Source: Deltaproteobacteria bacterium (GTDB lineage Bacteria; Myxococcota_A; UBA9160; UBA4427). From it: a stretch of 42,114 nucleotides of DNA. Where the stretch lies: positions 1-42,114 of the forward strand of contig JAFDDH010000008.1 in the NCBI GenBank assembly GCA_019310975.1, in the 5' to 3' direction. The first letter of the stretch is position 1; each line of letters starts with the position of its first letter. Below are positions 23,682-31,916 of this stretch, piece after piece. The notes below the pieces were generated by a model. The model ran no database searches, was not told the DNA's origin, and saw only the letters and a program-made list of their open reading frames with translations. The position numbers and the translations under genes were made by a program.

Positions 23682-24740
23682 ATGAACCGAGAATCGGCAC
23701 CCAGGAAGGCGGCTCGGAGCCGCGGCAGTGTCTCCAGCCGTCTCATCGCAGGCATGGCCACGGCTGGGACGGCGTGCGGAGTCGACGTGCAGGCCGCGCT
23801 TCTGGCCGTGGGCATCGAGCCTGCCTGCCTGGACGATGCCGACGCGCGCATCCCCGTGCATCGCGAGCAGGCGCTCTGGGAGGAACTGGCGCGGTGTGCG
23901 AACGATCCGTGCTTCGGCCTCCAGGCGCAGACCCATATCGAGCCCGGTGCCATCGATGTCTTCGACTACGCGGTGCGATCGAGCCCGGATATCCGGCACG
24001 CGATCCAGAACATGGTTCGCTACACCCGGCTCGCGCACGACCTGGTCGACATCGAGCTGCGCGTCGAGGGCGACGAGGCGCGCATCGTCCACCGCCATCG
24101 CCTGCATCCCGTCGACCTGAGCGCACAGGCGACCGACTACTCCGTCGGCGGAATCGTAATCGTAATGCGCGAGCTCTGCGGCTCGGACTTCACTCCCGTC
24201 GAGATCCGAATCGCCCGCGAGCGCCCACAGGACGTCGGGCCCTACGTGAGTCTGCTCGGGAACACGCCCCACTTCGGCGGCCTGACGAACGAAATCGCCT
24301 TCACGGCCGACATCCTGGAGCGGCCGGTCAGCACCGCCGACGCAGGACTCCACCACGTGCTAGCGCGCCGCGCCGAGGAGCTACTGGCTTCTCTCCCGCG
24401 GATGGACGACATCGCCACCCGCGTGCGCGTGTGCATCGCGGAGAGCCTATGCGGAGGCGACCCGAGCATCGAGATGATCGCCGAGCGCCTCGGCATGGGG
24501 GCGCGGACGCTCCAGCGTCGCCTCGCGGAGGCGGAGACGACCCACCAGGAGCTGCTCAACTTGATGCGGCGCGAGATGGCCCGCGACCTGCTGCGGGACG
24601 ACAACATCGGCATCAACGAGATCGCCTACCTGCTCGGATACTCGGAGCGCAGCGCATTCCACCGTGCATTCAAGCGCTGGTACGGCGTAGCCCCCGCGGC
24701 CTTTCGCGGCCAGCCGGAATTGACACACGGCGACGCCTAG
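23682..24740 (+). CDS. AraC-family transcriptional regulator (OruR-like sensor)
   Basis: 352 aa. The N-terminal part (about 20-220) matches the arabinose-binding-like domain found in OruR-type regulators, including RIPVHREQALWEEL and the FDYAVRSSPDIRHAIQNMVRY stretch. The C-terminal AraC domain has two helix-turn-helix units: IEMIAERLGMGARTLQRRLAE and INEIAYLLGYSERSAFHRAFKRWYG. The sensor probably binds a small molecule, likely a pathway substrate or its CoA ester. It stands inside the acyl-CoA gene run and 13 bases before a second acyl-CoA synthetase, which suggests local control of the downstream genes. Confidence 0.9.
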   Translation: MNRESAPRKAARSRGSVSSRLIAGMATAGTACGVDVQAALLAVGIEPACLDDADARIPVHREQALWEELARCANDPCFGLQAQTHIEPGAIDVFDYAVRSSPDIRHAIQNMVRYTRLAHDLVDIELRVEGDEARIVHRHRLHPVDLSAQATDYSVGGIVIVMRELCGSDFTPVEIRIARERPQDVGPYVSLLGNTPHFGGLTNEIAFTADILERPVSTADAGLHHVLARRAEELLASLPRMDDIATRVRVCIAESLCGGDPSIEMIAERLGMGARTLQRRLAEAETTHQELLNLMRREMARDLLRDDNIGINEIAYLLGYSERSAFHRAFKRWYGVAPAAFRGQPELTHGDA

Positions 24741-24753
24741 GCGAGGGTGCAGC

Positions 24754-26319
24754 ATGGCCGACGAAGCAGGAACCTACTACCCGGCAACCCATGCGGCGCG
24801 CACACCCGGCAAGCCGGCCATCATCATGGGCGGCAGCGGCGAGATCGTTACCTACCGTCAGCTCGACGACCGCTCCAACCAATGTGCACAGCTGCTCCGC
24901 CAACGCGGCGTGACGCGTGGCGGCTCGGTCGCGGTATTCATCGACAATCAGCCGGGCTTCTTCGACGTCTGCTGGGGGGCGCAGCGCTCGGGCCTCTACT
25001 ACACGACGCTCAACACGCACCTCACGGCCAGTGAGGCGGCGTATATCATCGATGACTGCGATGCCGAGGTGCTGATCACCTCGAGCGCACTCTCGGATGT
25101 GGCGCGGGAGCTCGCGGATCGCATGCCAAGGGTGCACACGCGCCTGATGCTGGGCGGAAAGATCGACGGCTACGAATCCTACGAGGAGGCGATCGCCGAA
25201 CAACCCGCCCACCCCATCCCCGACCAGTCGGAGGGCTGCGACATGCTCTACTCCTCCGGAACGACGGGTCGGCCCAAGGGCATTCGGAATCCGTTGCCCG
25301 ATCGACCGATCGGAACCCCGTCCCCGCTCATCGCCGCACTCGCCAATGGGATGTACGGAGTGTCCGGAGAGTCCGTATACCTCTCGCCGGCCCCTCTCTA
25401 CCACTCGGCTCCGCTCCGCTTCACGATGACGCTGCTGCGTATCGGCGCCACCTGCATCGTGATGGAGCGCTTCGATCCGCGCGAGGCACTCGAGCTGATC
25501 GAGCGCCATGGCGTGACATTCAGCCAGTGGGTGCCGACGATGTTCGTCCGCATGCTGAAGCTGCCCGAAGAAGAGCGGTCGCGCTTCGATCTCTCGAGTC
25601 ACGTCTGTGCGCTGCACGCCGCCGCACCCTGCCCCGTTCCCGTCAAGCAGGAGATGATCGAGTGGTGGGGACCGATTCTCGAGGAGTACTACGGGGCCAC
25701 CGAAGGACATGGCTCGACCCAGATCTCGTCCGAGGAGTGGCTCGCCCACCCGGGCTCGGTCGGTCGCCCGCTGGGCTGCGAGATCCACATCGTCGACGAC
25801 GATGGGAACGAGCTGCCCACGAATGAGATCGGAAATATCTACTTCTCTGGAGGCGCGCCCTTCGAGTACCACAAGGATCTGGAGAAGACCAAGGGCACTC
25901 GAATGCGCGACGGCTGGGCGAGCGTCGGCGACATGGGCTACGTCGACGAGGACGGCTACCTCTACCTCACCGATCGCAAGGCGAATATGATCATCTCAGG
26001 GGGCGTCAACATCTATCCACAGGAGACGGAAGACGTCCTGGTCATGCATCCCAAGGTGGCCGACGTCGCCGTCTTCGGTGTCCCGAACGAGGATTTCGGT
26101 GAGGAGGTGAAGGCCGTCGTGCAGCCGATGGAGCCGAGCCTGGCGGGCCCGGACCTCGAGAAGGAGCTGATCGAGTACTGCCGGCAGTCGCTCTCGGCCA
26201 TCAAATGCCCGCGGTCGATCGACTTCGACCCCGCGCTGCCGCGCCTCGACACGGGAAAGCTCTACAAGCGCCAGATTCGCGAGCGCTATTGGCAGGGACA
26301 TGAAACGCGGATCCTCTAG
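24754..26319 (+). CDS. AMP-forming acyl-CoA synthetase (FadD-like), second copy
   Basis: 521 aa. Motifs: MLYSSGTTGRPKG (about 165-177), YYGATEG (A5), GWASVGDMGYVDEDGYLYLTDR (A7/A8), SGGVNIYPQE, and DTGKLYKR with the catalytic Lys. These are all residues expected for an ATP-dependent acid:CoA ligase. It differs clearly from the 483-aa ligase at 22130, so the locus has two ligases that may act on different acids. The gap to the AraC gene is 13 bases and to the next acyl-CoA dehydrogenase 23 bases, so the genes 23682-31916 look like one transcript. Confidence 0.9.
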   Translation: MADEAGTYYPATHAARTPGKPAIIMGGSGEIVTYRQLDDRSNQCAQLLRQRGVTRGGSVAVFIDNQPGFFDVCWGAQRSGLYYTTLNTHLTASEAAYIIDDCDAEVLITSSALSDVARELADRMPRVHTRLMLGGKIDGYESYEEAIAEQPAHPIPDQSEGCDMLYSSGTTGRPKGIRNPLPDRPIGTPSPLIAALANGMYGVSGESVYLSPAPLYHSAPLRFTMTLLRIGATCIVMERFDPREALELIERHGVTFSQWVPTMFVRMLKLPEEERSRFDLSSHVCALHAAAPCPVPVKQEMIEWWGPILEEYYGATEGHGSTQISSEEWLAHPGSVGRPLGCEIHIVDDDGNELPTNEIGNIYFSGGAPFEYHKDLEKTKGTRMRDGWASVGDMGYVDEDGYLYLTDRKANMIISGGVNIYPQETEDVLVMHPKVADVAVFGVPNEDFGEEVKAVVQPMEPSLAGPDLEKELIEYCRQSLSAIKCPRSIDFDPALPRLDTGKLYKRQIRERYWQGHETRIL

Positions 26320-26342
26320 GAAATCCGCACGGAGGGAATCAG

Positions 26343-27647
26343 GTGGCGTGGGACTTCCAGACGGAACCCGAGTTCCAGCAGAAGCTGGATTGGATGCAGC
26401 ACTTCGTGCGCGAGGAGATCGAGCCCATCGACGTCCTCTTTCCGGGCGGCGCTGCACCCTACGACGTCAAGAATCCGGAAACACGCAAGCTCGTGGCACC
26501 GCTTCAGGCCGAGGTGAAGAAGCAGGGCCTCTGGGCCTGCCACCTCGGACCCGAGCTCGGGGGGCTCGGCTACGGCCAGCTCAAGCTCGCCCTGATGAAC
26601 GAGATCCTCGGTCGCTCGACCTGGGCGCCCAGCATCTTCGGCACGCAGGCGCCCGACTCGGGCAACGCCGAAATCCTCGCCCACTACGGGAGCGAGGAGC
26701 AGAAGCGGCGCTACCTCGATCCGCTATTGGCCGGTGAGATCGTGTCGTCGTTCTCCATGACCGAGCCGCAGGCCGGCTCCGATCCAGGGGAGTTTCGCTG
26801 TCGGGCCATCAAGCAGGGCAGCGAGTGGGTGATCCGGGGTGAGAAATATTTCTCCTCCAACTCGGTGCTCGCGGAGTTCCTGATCGTCATGGTGATCACC
26901 GACCCCGACGTGCCCGTTCATCAGGGTGCTTCGATGTTTCTGGTGCCCAAGGACGCACCGGGCGTCCACTTCGTGCGCCGGAGCGGGCTGGGCATCGAAC
27001 CCCTCGGCGAAGGCGTACACGGCTATATCCGTTACGAGGACGTCCGCGTCCCGGAGGAGAACCTGCTCGGCGAGCCCGGCCAGGCCTTCCACATCGCCCA
27101 GACGCGACTCAGCGGCGGCCGTATCCACCACGCGATGCGCACGCTCGGACAAGTCAAGCGGGCCTTCGACATGATGTGCGAGCGCTCGCTCAGTCGCCGC
27201 ACCCAGGGCGAGCCGCTCTCCAGGAAGCAGAGCGTGCAGAACGTCATCGCCGACTCGTTCATCGAGATCGAGCAATTCCGACTGCTGGTCCTCTACACGG
27301 CCTGGCTGATCGACCAGGGCGACAAGCGCCGCGCGCGCACCTACGTCTCGGCCATCAAGGTGAGGACGCCGGCAATCATGCAGGACGTGGTGGGGCGCGC
27401 GCTGCACGTGCACGGCGCGCTCGGCTGCTCGAACGAGATGCCGCTGGCCCATATGTGGATGACGGCGCCCGTCATGGGTATCGTGGACGGCCCCACGGAG
27501 GTGCATCGCGTCCAGGTGGCCCGCGACGTGCTGCGCGACTACAAGCCGAGCGAAGGACTCTGGCCCGACGAATACCTGCCCCACCGTGTCGATGCGGCCC
27601 GCGAGAAGTTCGCTGAGGTTCTCGAGGCCCACGTGGGCAATCTCTAG
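26343..27647 (+). CDS. acyl-CoA dehydrogenase (ACAD10/11-like)
   Basis: 434 aa from a GTG at 26343 after GGAGGGAAT. Motifs: PELGGLGYGQLKLALMNE, SFSMTEPQAGSDP and IVDGPTEVHRVQVARDVLRDY. The last replaces the EGTxQIQR of short-chain enzymes and is typical of ACAD10/11-like dehydrogenases. In animals that family is fused to an aminoglycoside-phosphotransferase-like domain, and here the next gene encodes exactly such a domain as a separate protein. ACAD10/11 proteins process 4-hydroxyacyl-CoA substrates through phosphorylation; this could apply here but the substrate is not shown by the sequence. Confidence 0.88.
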   Translation: MAWDFQTEPEFQQKLDWMQHFVREEIEPIDVLFPGGAAPYDVKNPETRKLVAPLQAEVKKQGLWACHLGPELGGLGYGQLKLALMNEILGRSTWAPSIFGTQAPDSGNAEILAHYGSEEQKRRYLDPLLAGEIVSSFSMTEPQAGSDPGEFRCRAIKQGSEWVIRGEKYFSSNSVLAEFLIVMVITDPDVPVHQGASMFLVPKDAPGVHFVRRSGLGIEPLGEGVHGYIRYEDVRVPEENLLGEPGQAFHIAQTRLSGGRIHHAMRTLGQVKRAFDMMCERSLSRRTQGEPLSRKQSVQNVIADSFIEIEQFRLLVLYTAWLIDQGDKRRARTYVSAIKVRTPAIMQDVVGRALHVHGALGCSNEMPLAHMWMTAPVMGIVDGPTEVHRVQVARDVLRDYKPSEGLWPDEYLPHRVDAAREKFAEVLEAHVGNL

Positions 27648-27700
27648 CCGGCTCACGCTCGAGCGAGCGGACGGCGAAGCCGGCCGGGAGGAACCAAGCA

Positions 27701-28789
27701 CTGGACGATCAAGAAAAGGCCGAAGCCGGCGAGCGCCTCGATCTCGCGGCGCTCGCCGTCTGGATAGACGCTCACGACCTGCCGGGCCGGGGCGAGCCGA
27801 TCGAAGCGCACTTCATCAGCGGCGGTGCGTCGAATGAGATCTATGCGCTCTCGCGCGGCGACTCGGCCATGGTGCTGCGCAAGCCGCCGCGGCGTGTACC
27901 GAAGGGCCGCAATGAGACGATGCTGCGCGAGCACCGGGTGCTGGCGGCGCTCGCGGACTCCGACGTCCCGCATCCGCGCGCCCTTGCCGTCTGCGATGAC
28001 ACCGCTGTGCTCGGCTCCTGCTTCTACCTGATGGAGCACGTCGATGGCTGGTCGCCGATGCAGACCGAGGGACACTGGCCCGCGCCTTTCGACGCCGATC
28101 TCGGGGCACGCCGAGGACTCGCCTTCGAGCTCGTGGACGGAATTGCCCGTCTCGGGCAGGTGGACTGGCGCAAGGCCGGGCTCGAGGGCTTCGGCAAGCC
28201 CGAGGGCTTCCTCGAGCGCCAGGTCGATCGCTGGCTCCACCATCTGGGCGGGTTCAAATTCCGCGCGCTCCCGGGCCTCGAGGAGGCGGCCGAGTGGCTG
28301 CGCGGGCACACCCCCAAGGCATTCCGGCCGGGAATCCTCCACGGCGACTATCAATTCGCCAATGTGATGTTCCGCCACGCTGCGCCCGCGCGTCTGGCTG
28401 CGATCGTCGACTGGGAGATGGCCACCATCGGCGACCCCCTGCTCGATCTGGCCTGGGTGCTGATGAGCTGGCCCGATCCCGAGGAGCGCGGCGAGGACGC
28501 GGTCATGACCTATGTCGACTATGCGGGAATGCCCAGCCGCGCCGAGCTGGCTGCCCACTATGCGGAGCTCTCCGGGCTGCCGGTAGACGCGCTGGACTAC
28601 TACGTGGTCCTGGCCCGGTTCAAGATGGCCTGCGTGCTCGAGGGCGGCTACGCGCGCTACGTGAAGGGAGCGGCGGACAATCCCAAGATGCAGGCCTTCG
28701 GCGAGGTCGTGCTCGACATGGCGCGACGTGCGGCCGATCTGGCCGCGCGCTCTCCACTCGCTACGAGCTCTCAGAGCTCTCCACGCTGA
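27701..28789 (+). CDS. aminoglycoside-phosphotransferase-fold kinase (ACAD10/11 kinase-domain type)
   Basis: 362 aa if started at CTG 27701; 306 aa from the first ATG (27869). The ATG form would lose GEPIEAHFISGGASNEIY, a conserved nucleotide-loop segment of this family. No ATG, GTG or TTG lies in frame upstream, but GGAGG stands 9 bases before CTG 27701, so a CTG start is chosen. Catalytic motifs: HGDYQFANV (His214, Asp216) and IVDWEMATIGDPLLDLAW (Asp237). It would phosphorylate a hydroxyl group of a small molecule or hydroxyacyl-CoA. It follows the ACAD10/11-like dehydrogenase gene, matching the two domains of the animal enzymes. Confidence 0.8.
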   Translation: MDDQEKAEAGERLDLAALAVWIDAHDLPGRGEPIEAHFISGGASNEIYALSRGDSAMVLRKPPRRVPKGRNETMLREHRVLAALADSDVPHPRALAVCDDTAVLGSCFYLMEHVDGWSPMQTEGHWPAPFDADLGARRGLAFELVDGIARLGQVDWRKAGLEGFGKPEGFLERQVDRWLHHLGGFKFRALPGLEEAAEWLRGHTPKAFRPGILHGDYQFANVMFRHAAPARLAAIVDWEMATIGDPLLDLAWVLMSWPDPEERGEDAVMTYVDYAGMPSRAELAAHYAELSGLPVDALDYYVVLARFKMACVLEGGYARYVKGAADNPKMQAFGEVVLDMARRAADLAARSPLATSSQSSPR

Positions 28790-28807
28790 TCAAGACAAGG
28801 ACGAATC

Positions 28808-29578
28808 ATGGGGCGACTCGAAGGCAAGGTGGCGCTGATATCCGGCGCCGCACGTGGACAGGGTGCCGCAGAGGCGCGGCTCTTCGTCGAAGAGGGGGCG
28901 CGCGTCGTGCTCGGGGACGTGCTGGGCGAGCTCGGCGCCGAGGTGGCGTCGGAGCTGGGGGACGCCGCCCACTACCAATCGCTGGACGTGACGAGCGAGC
29001 AGGACTGGCAGCGCGCCGTCGACGCGGCGACTACGCGTTTCGGCCGACTCGACGTTCTGGTCAATAATGCGGGGATCGTGCGCGGCGGCAGACTCGAGCA
29101 CACGAGCCTCGAGGACTATCGCGCGGTGATCGAGGTCAATCAGGTGGGCTGCTTTCTCGGGATGCGATCGGTGATTCCGGCGCTGCGAAGTGCCGGCGGC
29201 GGCTCCATCGTGAATATCTCCTCGACCGCCGGTCTGGAAGGCGTAGTCGGAGTCGTCGCCTACGTGGCGAGCAAATTTGCAATCCGCGGCATGACGAAGA
29301 CAGCCGCACTCGAGCTGGGTCACGACGGCATTCGCGTGAACTGCGTGCATCCCGGCGCGATCCAGACGCCGATGCTCGCGCAAGACGAGTTCGACTCCGG
29401 GCAGATGAAAGCCATCTTCGGCGCGCAGCCGATCCCACGCGTGGGTGAGTCCGAGGAGATCGCACGGATGGTGCTCTTCCTGGCTTCGGACGAGAGCTCG
29501 TTTTCGACCGGTTCCGAATTCATCGCGGACGGGGGCCTGATGGCAGGCAATCCGGCTCGCGGCGCCGTCGGCGAGTAG
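28808..29578 (+). CDS. short-chain dehydrogenase/reductase (hydroxysteroid-dehydrogenase-like)
   Basis: 256 aa, complete. The cofactor loop is SGAARGQG (12-19), the NNAG motif is at 86-89, and the catalytic residues are Ser139, Tyr152 and Lys156 (YVASK). Asp37 after the second strand suggests NAD rather than NADP. The sequence MGRLEGKVALISGAARGQG and the C-terminus resemble bacterial 3-alpha/20-beta-hydroxysteroid dehydrogenases, but many substrates are possible in this subfamily. AAGGACGAATC precedes ATG 28808. It probably oxidises a hydroxyl group of the pathway intermediate. Confidence 0.88.
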   Translation: MGRLEGKVALISGAARGQGAAEARLFVEEGARVVLGDVLGELGAEVASELGDAAHYQSLDVTSEQDWQRAVDAATTRFGRLDVLVNNAGIVRGGRLEHTSLEDYRAVIEVNQVGCFLGMRSVIPALRSAGGGSIVNISSTAGLEGVVGVVAYVASKFAIRGMTKTAALELGHDGIRVNCVHPGAIQTPMLAQDEFDSGQMKAIFGAQPIPRVGESEEIARMVLFLASDESSFSTGSEFIADGGLMAGNPARGAVGE

Positions 29579-29648
29579 TCGGCTGCTCACGAATCGTTTC
29601 GCGCCGCAGCGGATCCGGAGCCGATCCGGCGGGAGCAAGGAGGACGAG

Positions 29649-30554
29649 ATGGGAATCGACTTGAGCGGACGCACGGCCGTGGTGACGGGCGCCGGGCGTG
29701 GCATCGGACGTGCGACAGCCATCGAGCTCGCGCAGCTCGGCGCCAATGTAGTGGTCAACGACATCGGAACCGCCACCGACGGCAGCGGATCGGATGTCGC
29801 ACCCGCGAAGCAGGTCGTGCTCGAGATCGAGGACGCGGGCGGCATCGCAGCGGCCAGTACCGACTCCGTCACCGAATATGCGGGCGCCGAGGCGATCATT
29901 GGGACGGCCATCGACGCCTTTGGCGGAATCGACATTCTCGTCAACAACGCCGGGCTCTCCGCAGGAATGCCGATCTGGGAGATCGACCCGGAGCTCTTCC
30001 GACGTGTCTGCTTCTCACACCTGCTTGGCACCTTCAACTGCACGCGCTGCGCCGTGCCCCATATGCGCAAGGGCGGGTGGGGGAGGATCGTCAACATCGT
30101 GTCCCGCGCCGGTATCGTGGGAATGGCCGGCAACGTCGCCTACGGGGCCGGCAAAGGCGGCGTCTTCGGGCTCACGAACGTGGTCAGTCGCGACTTGGCG
30201 GCAGACGGCATCACGGTCAACGCCGTCAATCCCGCCTCCACCGAGACGCGCATGGTGACCGAAGCCATCGATCGCATACGCGGCCAGGGCGGCGAGGGAG
30301 CCAAGGTCGCAGACGGGCTCCTGAAGACGATGCAACGCCCCGAGGACGTGGCGGTGTTGATCGCATCGCTCTGCACCGAGGAGATGGCGCATGTGAACGG
30401 CCAGATCTTCTACGTGTCTGGTACTGAGGTGGGTCTCTTCCAGCCGCTAAGAGTCACTCAAACCCGATCGCGCGATCAGGCGTGGACCCCCGACGAGCTG
30501 GTGGCGGCGCTGGACGAATTCGAGCTGCATCCCCTCGACGGTCCATACACCTGA
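29649..30554 (+). CDS. short-chain dehydrogenase/reductase (HSD17B4-like)
   Basis: 301 aa, complete. Cofactor loop TGAGRGIG (13-20), NNAG at 99-102, catalytic Ser152, Tyr165 and Lys169 (YGAGK). An Asp at 38 (VVNDIG) favours NAD. The size and the NDIGTATDGSG insertion match the 3-hydroxyacyl-CoA dehydrogenase domain of peroxisomal-type multifunctional enzyme 2, which works with MaoC hydratases. It is thus the best candidate for the 3-hydroxyacyl-CoA oxidation step, which the deleted SDR at 13914 can no longer provide. AAGGAGGACGAG precedes ATG 29649. Confidence 0.88.
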   Translation: MGIDLSGRTAVVTGAGRGIGRATAIELAQLGANVVVNDIGTATDGSGSDVAPAKQVVLEIEDAGGIAAASTDSVTEYAGAEAIIGTAIDAFGGIDILVNNAGLSAGMPIWEIDPELFRRVCFSHLLGTFNCTRCAVPHMRKGGWGRIVNIVSRAGIVGMAGNVAYGAGKGGVFGLTNVVSRDLAADGITVNAVNPASTETRMVTEAIDRIRGQGGEGAKVADGLLKTMQRPEDVAVLIASLCTEEMAHVNGQIFYVSGTEVGLFQPLRVTQTRSRDQAWTPDELVAALDEFELHPLDGPYT

Positions 30555-30641
30555 GATCGTTTCTTCAGCGGAATCAAGAACATGCCTTTTTGTCGTGATT
30601 GATTCCCCCGATCACGCGCCGACTCGAAGGGAGGCATCCGG

Positions 30642-31916
30642 ATGGCCGATCACACCTCGTTGCAGAAGACGGCGGCCGCAGCCGCAAACCCGGTCACGCT
30701 GCCCTCCTTCACTGGCACGCTCGCCGAAGGCGTTCACGTGGTCGGCGGGATGGGCAACGCGCTCTCGGTAGAGACGGATGTCGGGATCATCCAGGTCGAT
30801 ACGGGAAATACCGACCAGCAGGCCCGAGGCATGCTCAGCAGGCTGCGCGAGATCACGGATACGCCCGTCCATGCGATCGCATACAGCCACGGTCACCTGG
30901 GATACAACAACGCCGTGAAGACCTGGCTTCGCTCAGCCAGCGAGCGAGGCGAACCGGCCCCGCGCGTGATCGCGCACGATAACCTCGTCCGACGCTGGCG
31001 ACGCTACGGCGAAACCGAGGCCTTGCAGCGCTACTTCATCGAGCTGCAGTTCCGCGTGCCACGCGGAAGGGTCGAGCCGCCGCTGAAGATGCATATGCCC
31101 AGTGAGACCTTCAGCGATGCGCTGACCCTCAGCGCTGGTGCTCGTCCGATCCAGCTCTTCTGGGCCCCATCCGAGACGGACGATGCCATCGTGTTGTGGA
31201 TGCCCAAGCAGCGGCTCCTCTATGGCGGTGCAGCCATCACGCCGAGCATTCCGAACGTCGGCACACCCTTGCGAAGCCTGCGCGATCCAGTGCGCTGGGC
31301 GAACACATTGGATCGTCTGGCGGCGCTCGATCCCGAGATCGTCGTGATGGAGTTCGGGCCGCCCATCGAGGGCCGGGAGAAGATCCAACGAATCCTGCTC
31401 TCCACCTCGTCTGCGCTGCGTTGGCTACGGCGAGAGGTGGTGGAGCGACTGAATAGAGGCATGGGTGTCGTCGAGACCATCCATGATCTCGACTATCCCG
31501 ATGAACTCTTCGACCAGCCCTGGATGAGCCCTCTCTACGGCTGTTCGGAGTACATCGTGCGCGACATCTTCCGGGCCGAAACCGGCTGGTGGGATCGCAA
31601 TCCAACGAATCTCCACCCCGCGCATCCCGATGCCGCCGGCGAGGCGGTGCTCTCCGCGATTGCGAATCGGGGCGCCGTACTCGGCCGCGCCCGCGAGCTG
31701 GCCGCAGGGGGCCAGACCCAGCTCGCACTCCATGTCGTCGATCTCCTGGCTCTCGCACCCGGGGACGATGACGAGGTGATCGAAGCACGGGCCCTCAAAG
31801 CCGAGCTATGCGACACGCTCGCGCTCGGAGCGAGCAGTTTCGTATCCCAGAGTCTCTATGTTTCCTCGGCCCGGATCATTGCAGAGGGCGTATCACAGCC
31901 GACCGGTGTGCGCTGA
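30642..31916 (+). CDS. MBL-fold, alkyl-sulfatase-like protein with altered metal site
   Basis: 424 aa. An N-terminal metallo-beta-lactamase fold (VHVVGGMGNALSVETDVGIIQVDTG) is followed by the alkyl-sulfatase dimerisation domain (ETGWWDRNPTNLHP). The metal motif HxHxDH is changed to HGHLGY (His83, His85, Gly87, Tyr88), so the Asp and second His of site 2 are missing. The later metal Asp (usually in a GD at the end of LYxGD) is Gly-Gly-Ala here. Related proteins with partly altered sites exist, so a one-metal or different chemistry is possible. It closes the acyl-CoA run. Its last 24 bases overlap the end of the converging GH106-like gene. Confidence 0.8.
   Translation: MADHTSLQKTAAAAANPVTLPSFTGTLAEGVHVVGGMGNALSVETDVGIIQVDTGNTDQQARGMLSRLREITDTPVHAIAYSHGHLGYNNAVKTWLRSASERGEPAPRVIAHDNLVRRWRRYGETEALQRYFIELQFRVPRGRVEPPLKMHMPSETFSDALTLSAGARPIQLFWAPSETDDAIVLWMPKQRLLYGGAAITPSIPNVGTPLRSLRDPVRWANTLDRLAALDPEIVVMEFGPPIEGREKIQRILLSTSSALRWLRREVVERLNRGMGVVETIHDLDYPDELFDQPWMSPLYGCSEYIVRDIFRAETGWWDRNPTNLHPAHPDAAGEAVLSAIANRGAVLGRARELAAGGQTQLALHVVDLLALAPGDDDEVIEARALKAELCDTLALGASSFVSQSLYVSSARIIAEGVSQPTGVR

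Noticed and set aside
30594-30616. CGTGAT-N11-ATCACG inverted repeat before the MBL-fold gene
   Set aside because: Arms of 6 bases and an 11-base gap, inside what seems a continuous transcript; not convincing as a terminator or operator.
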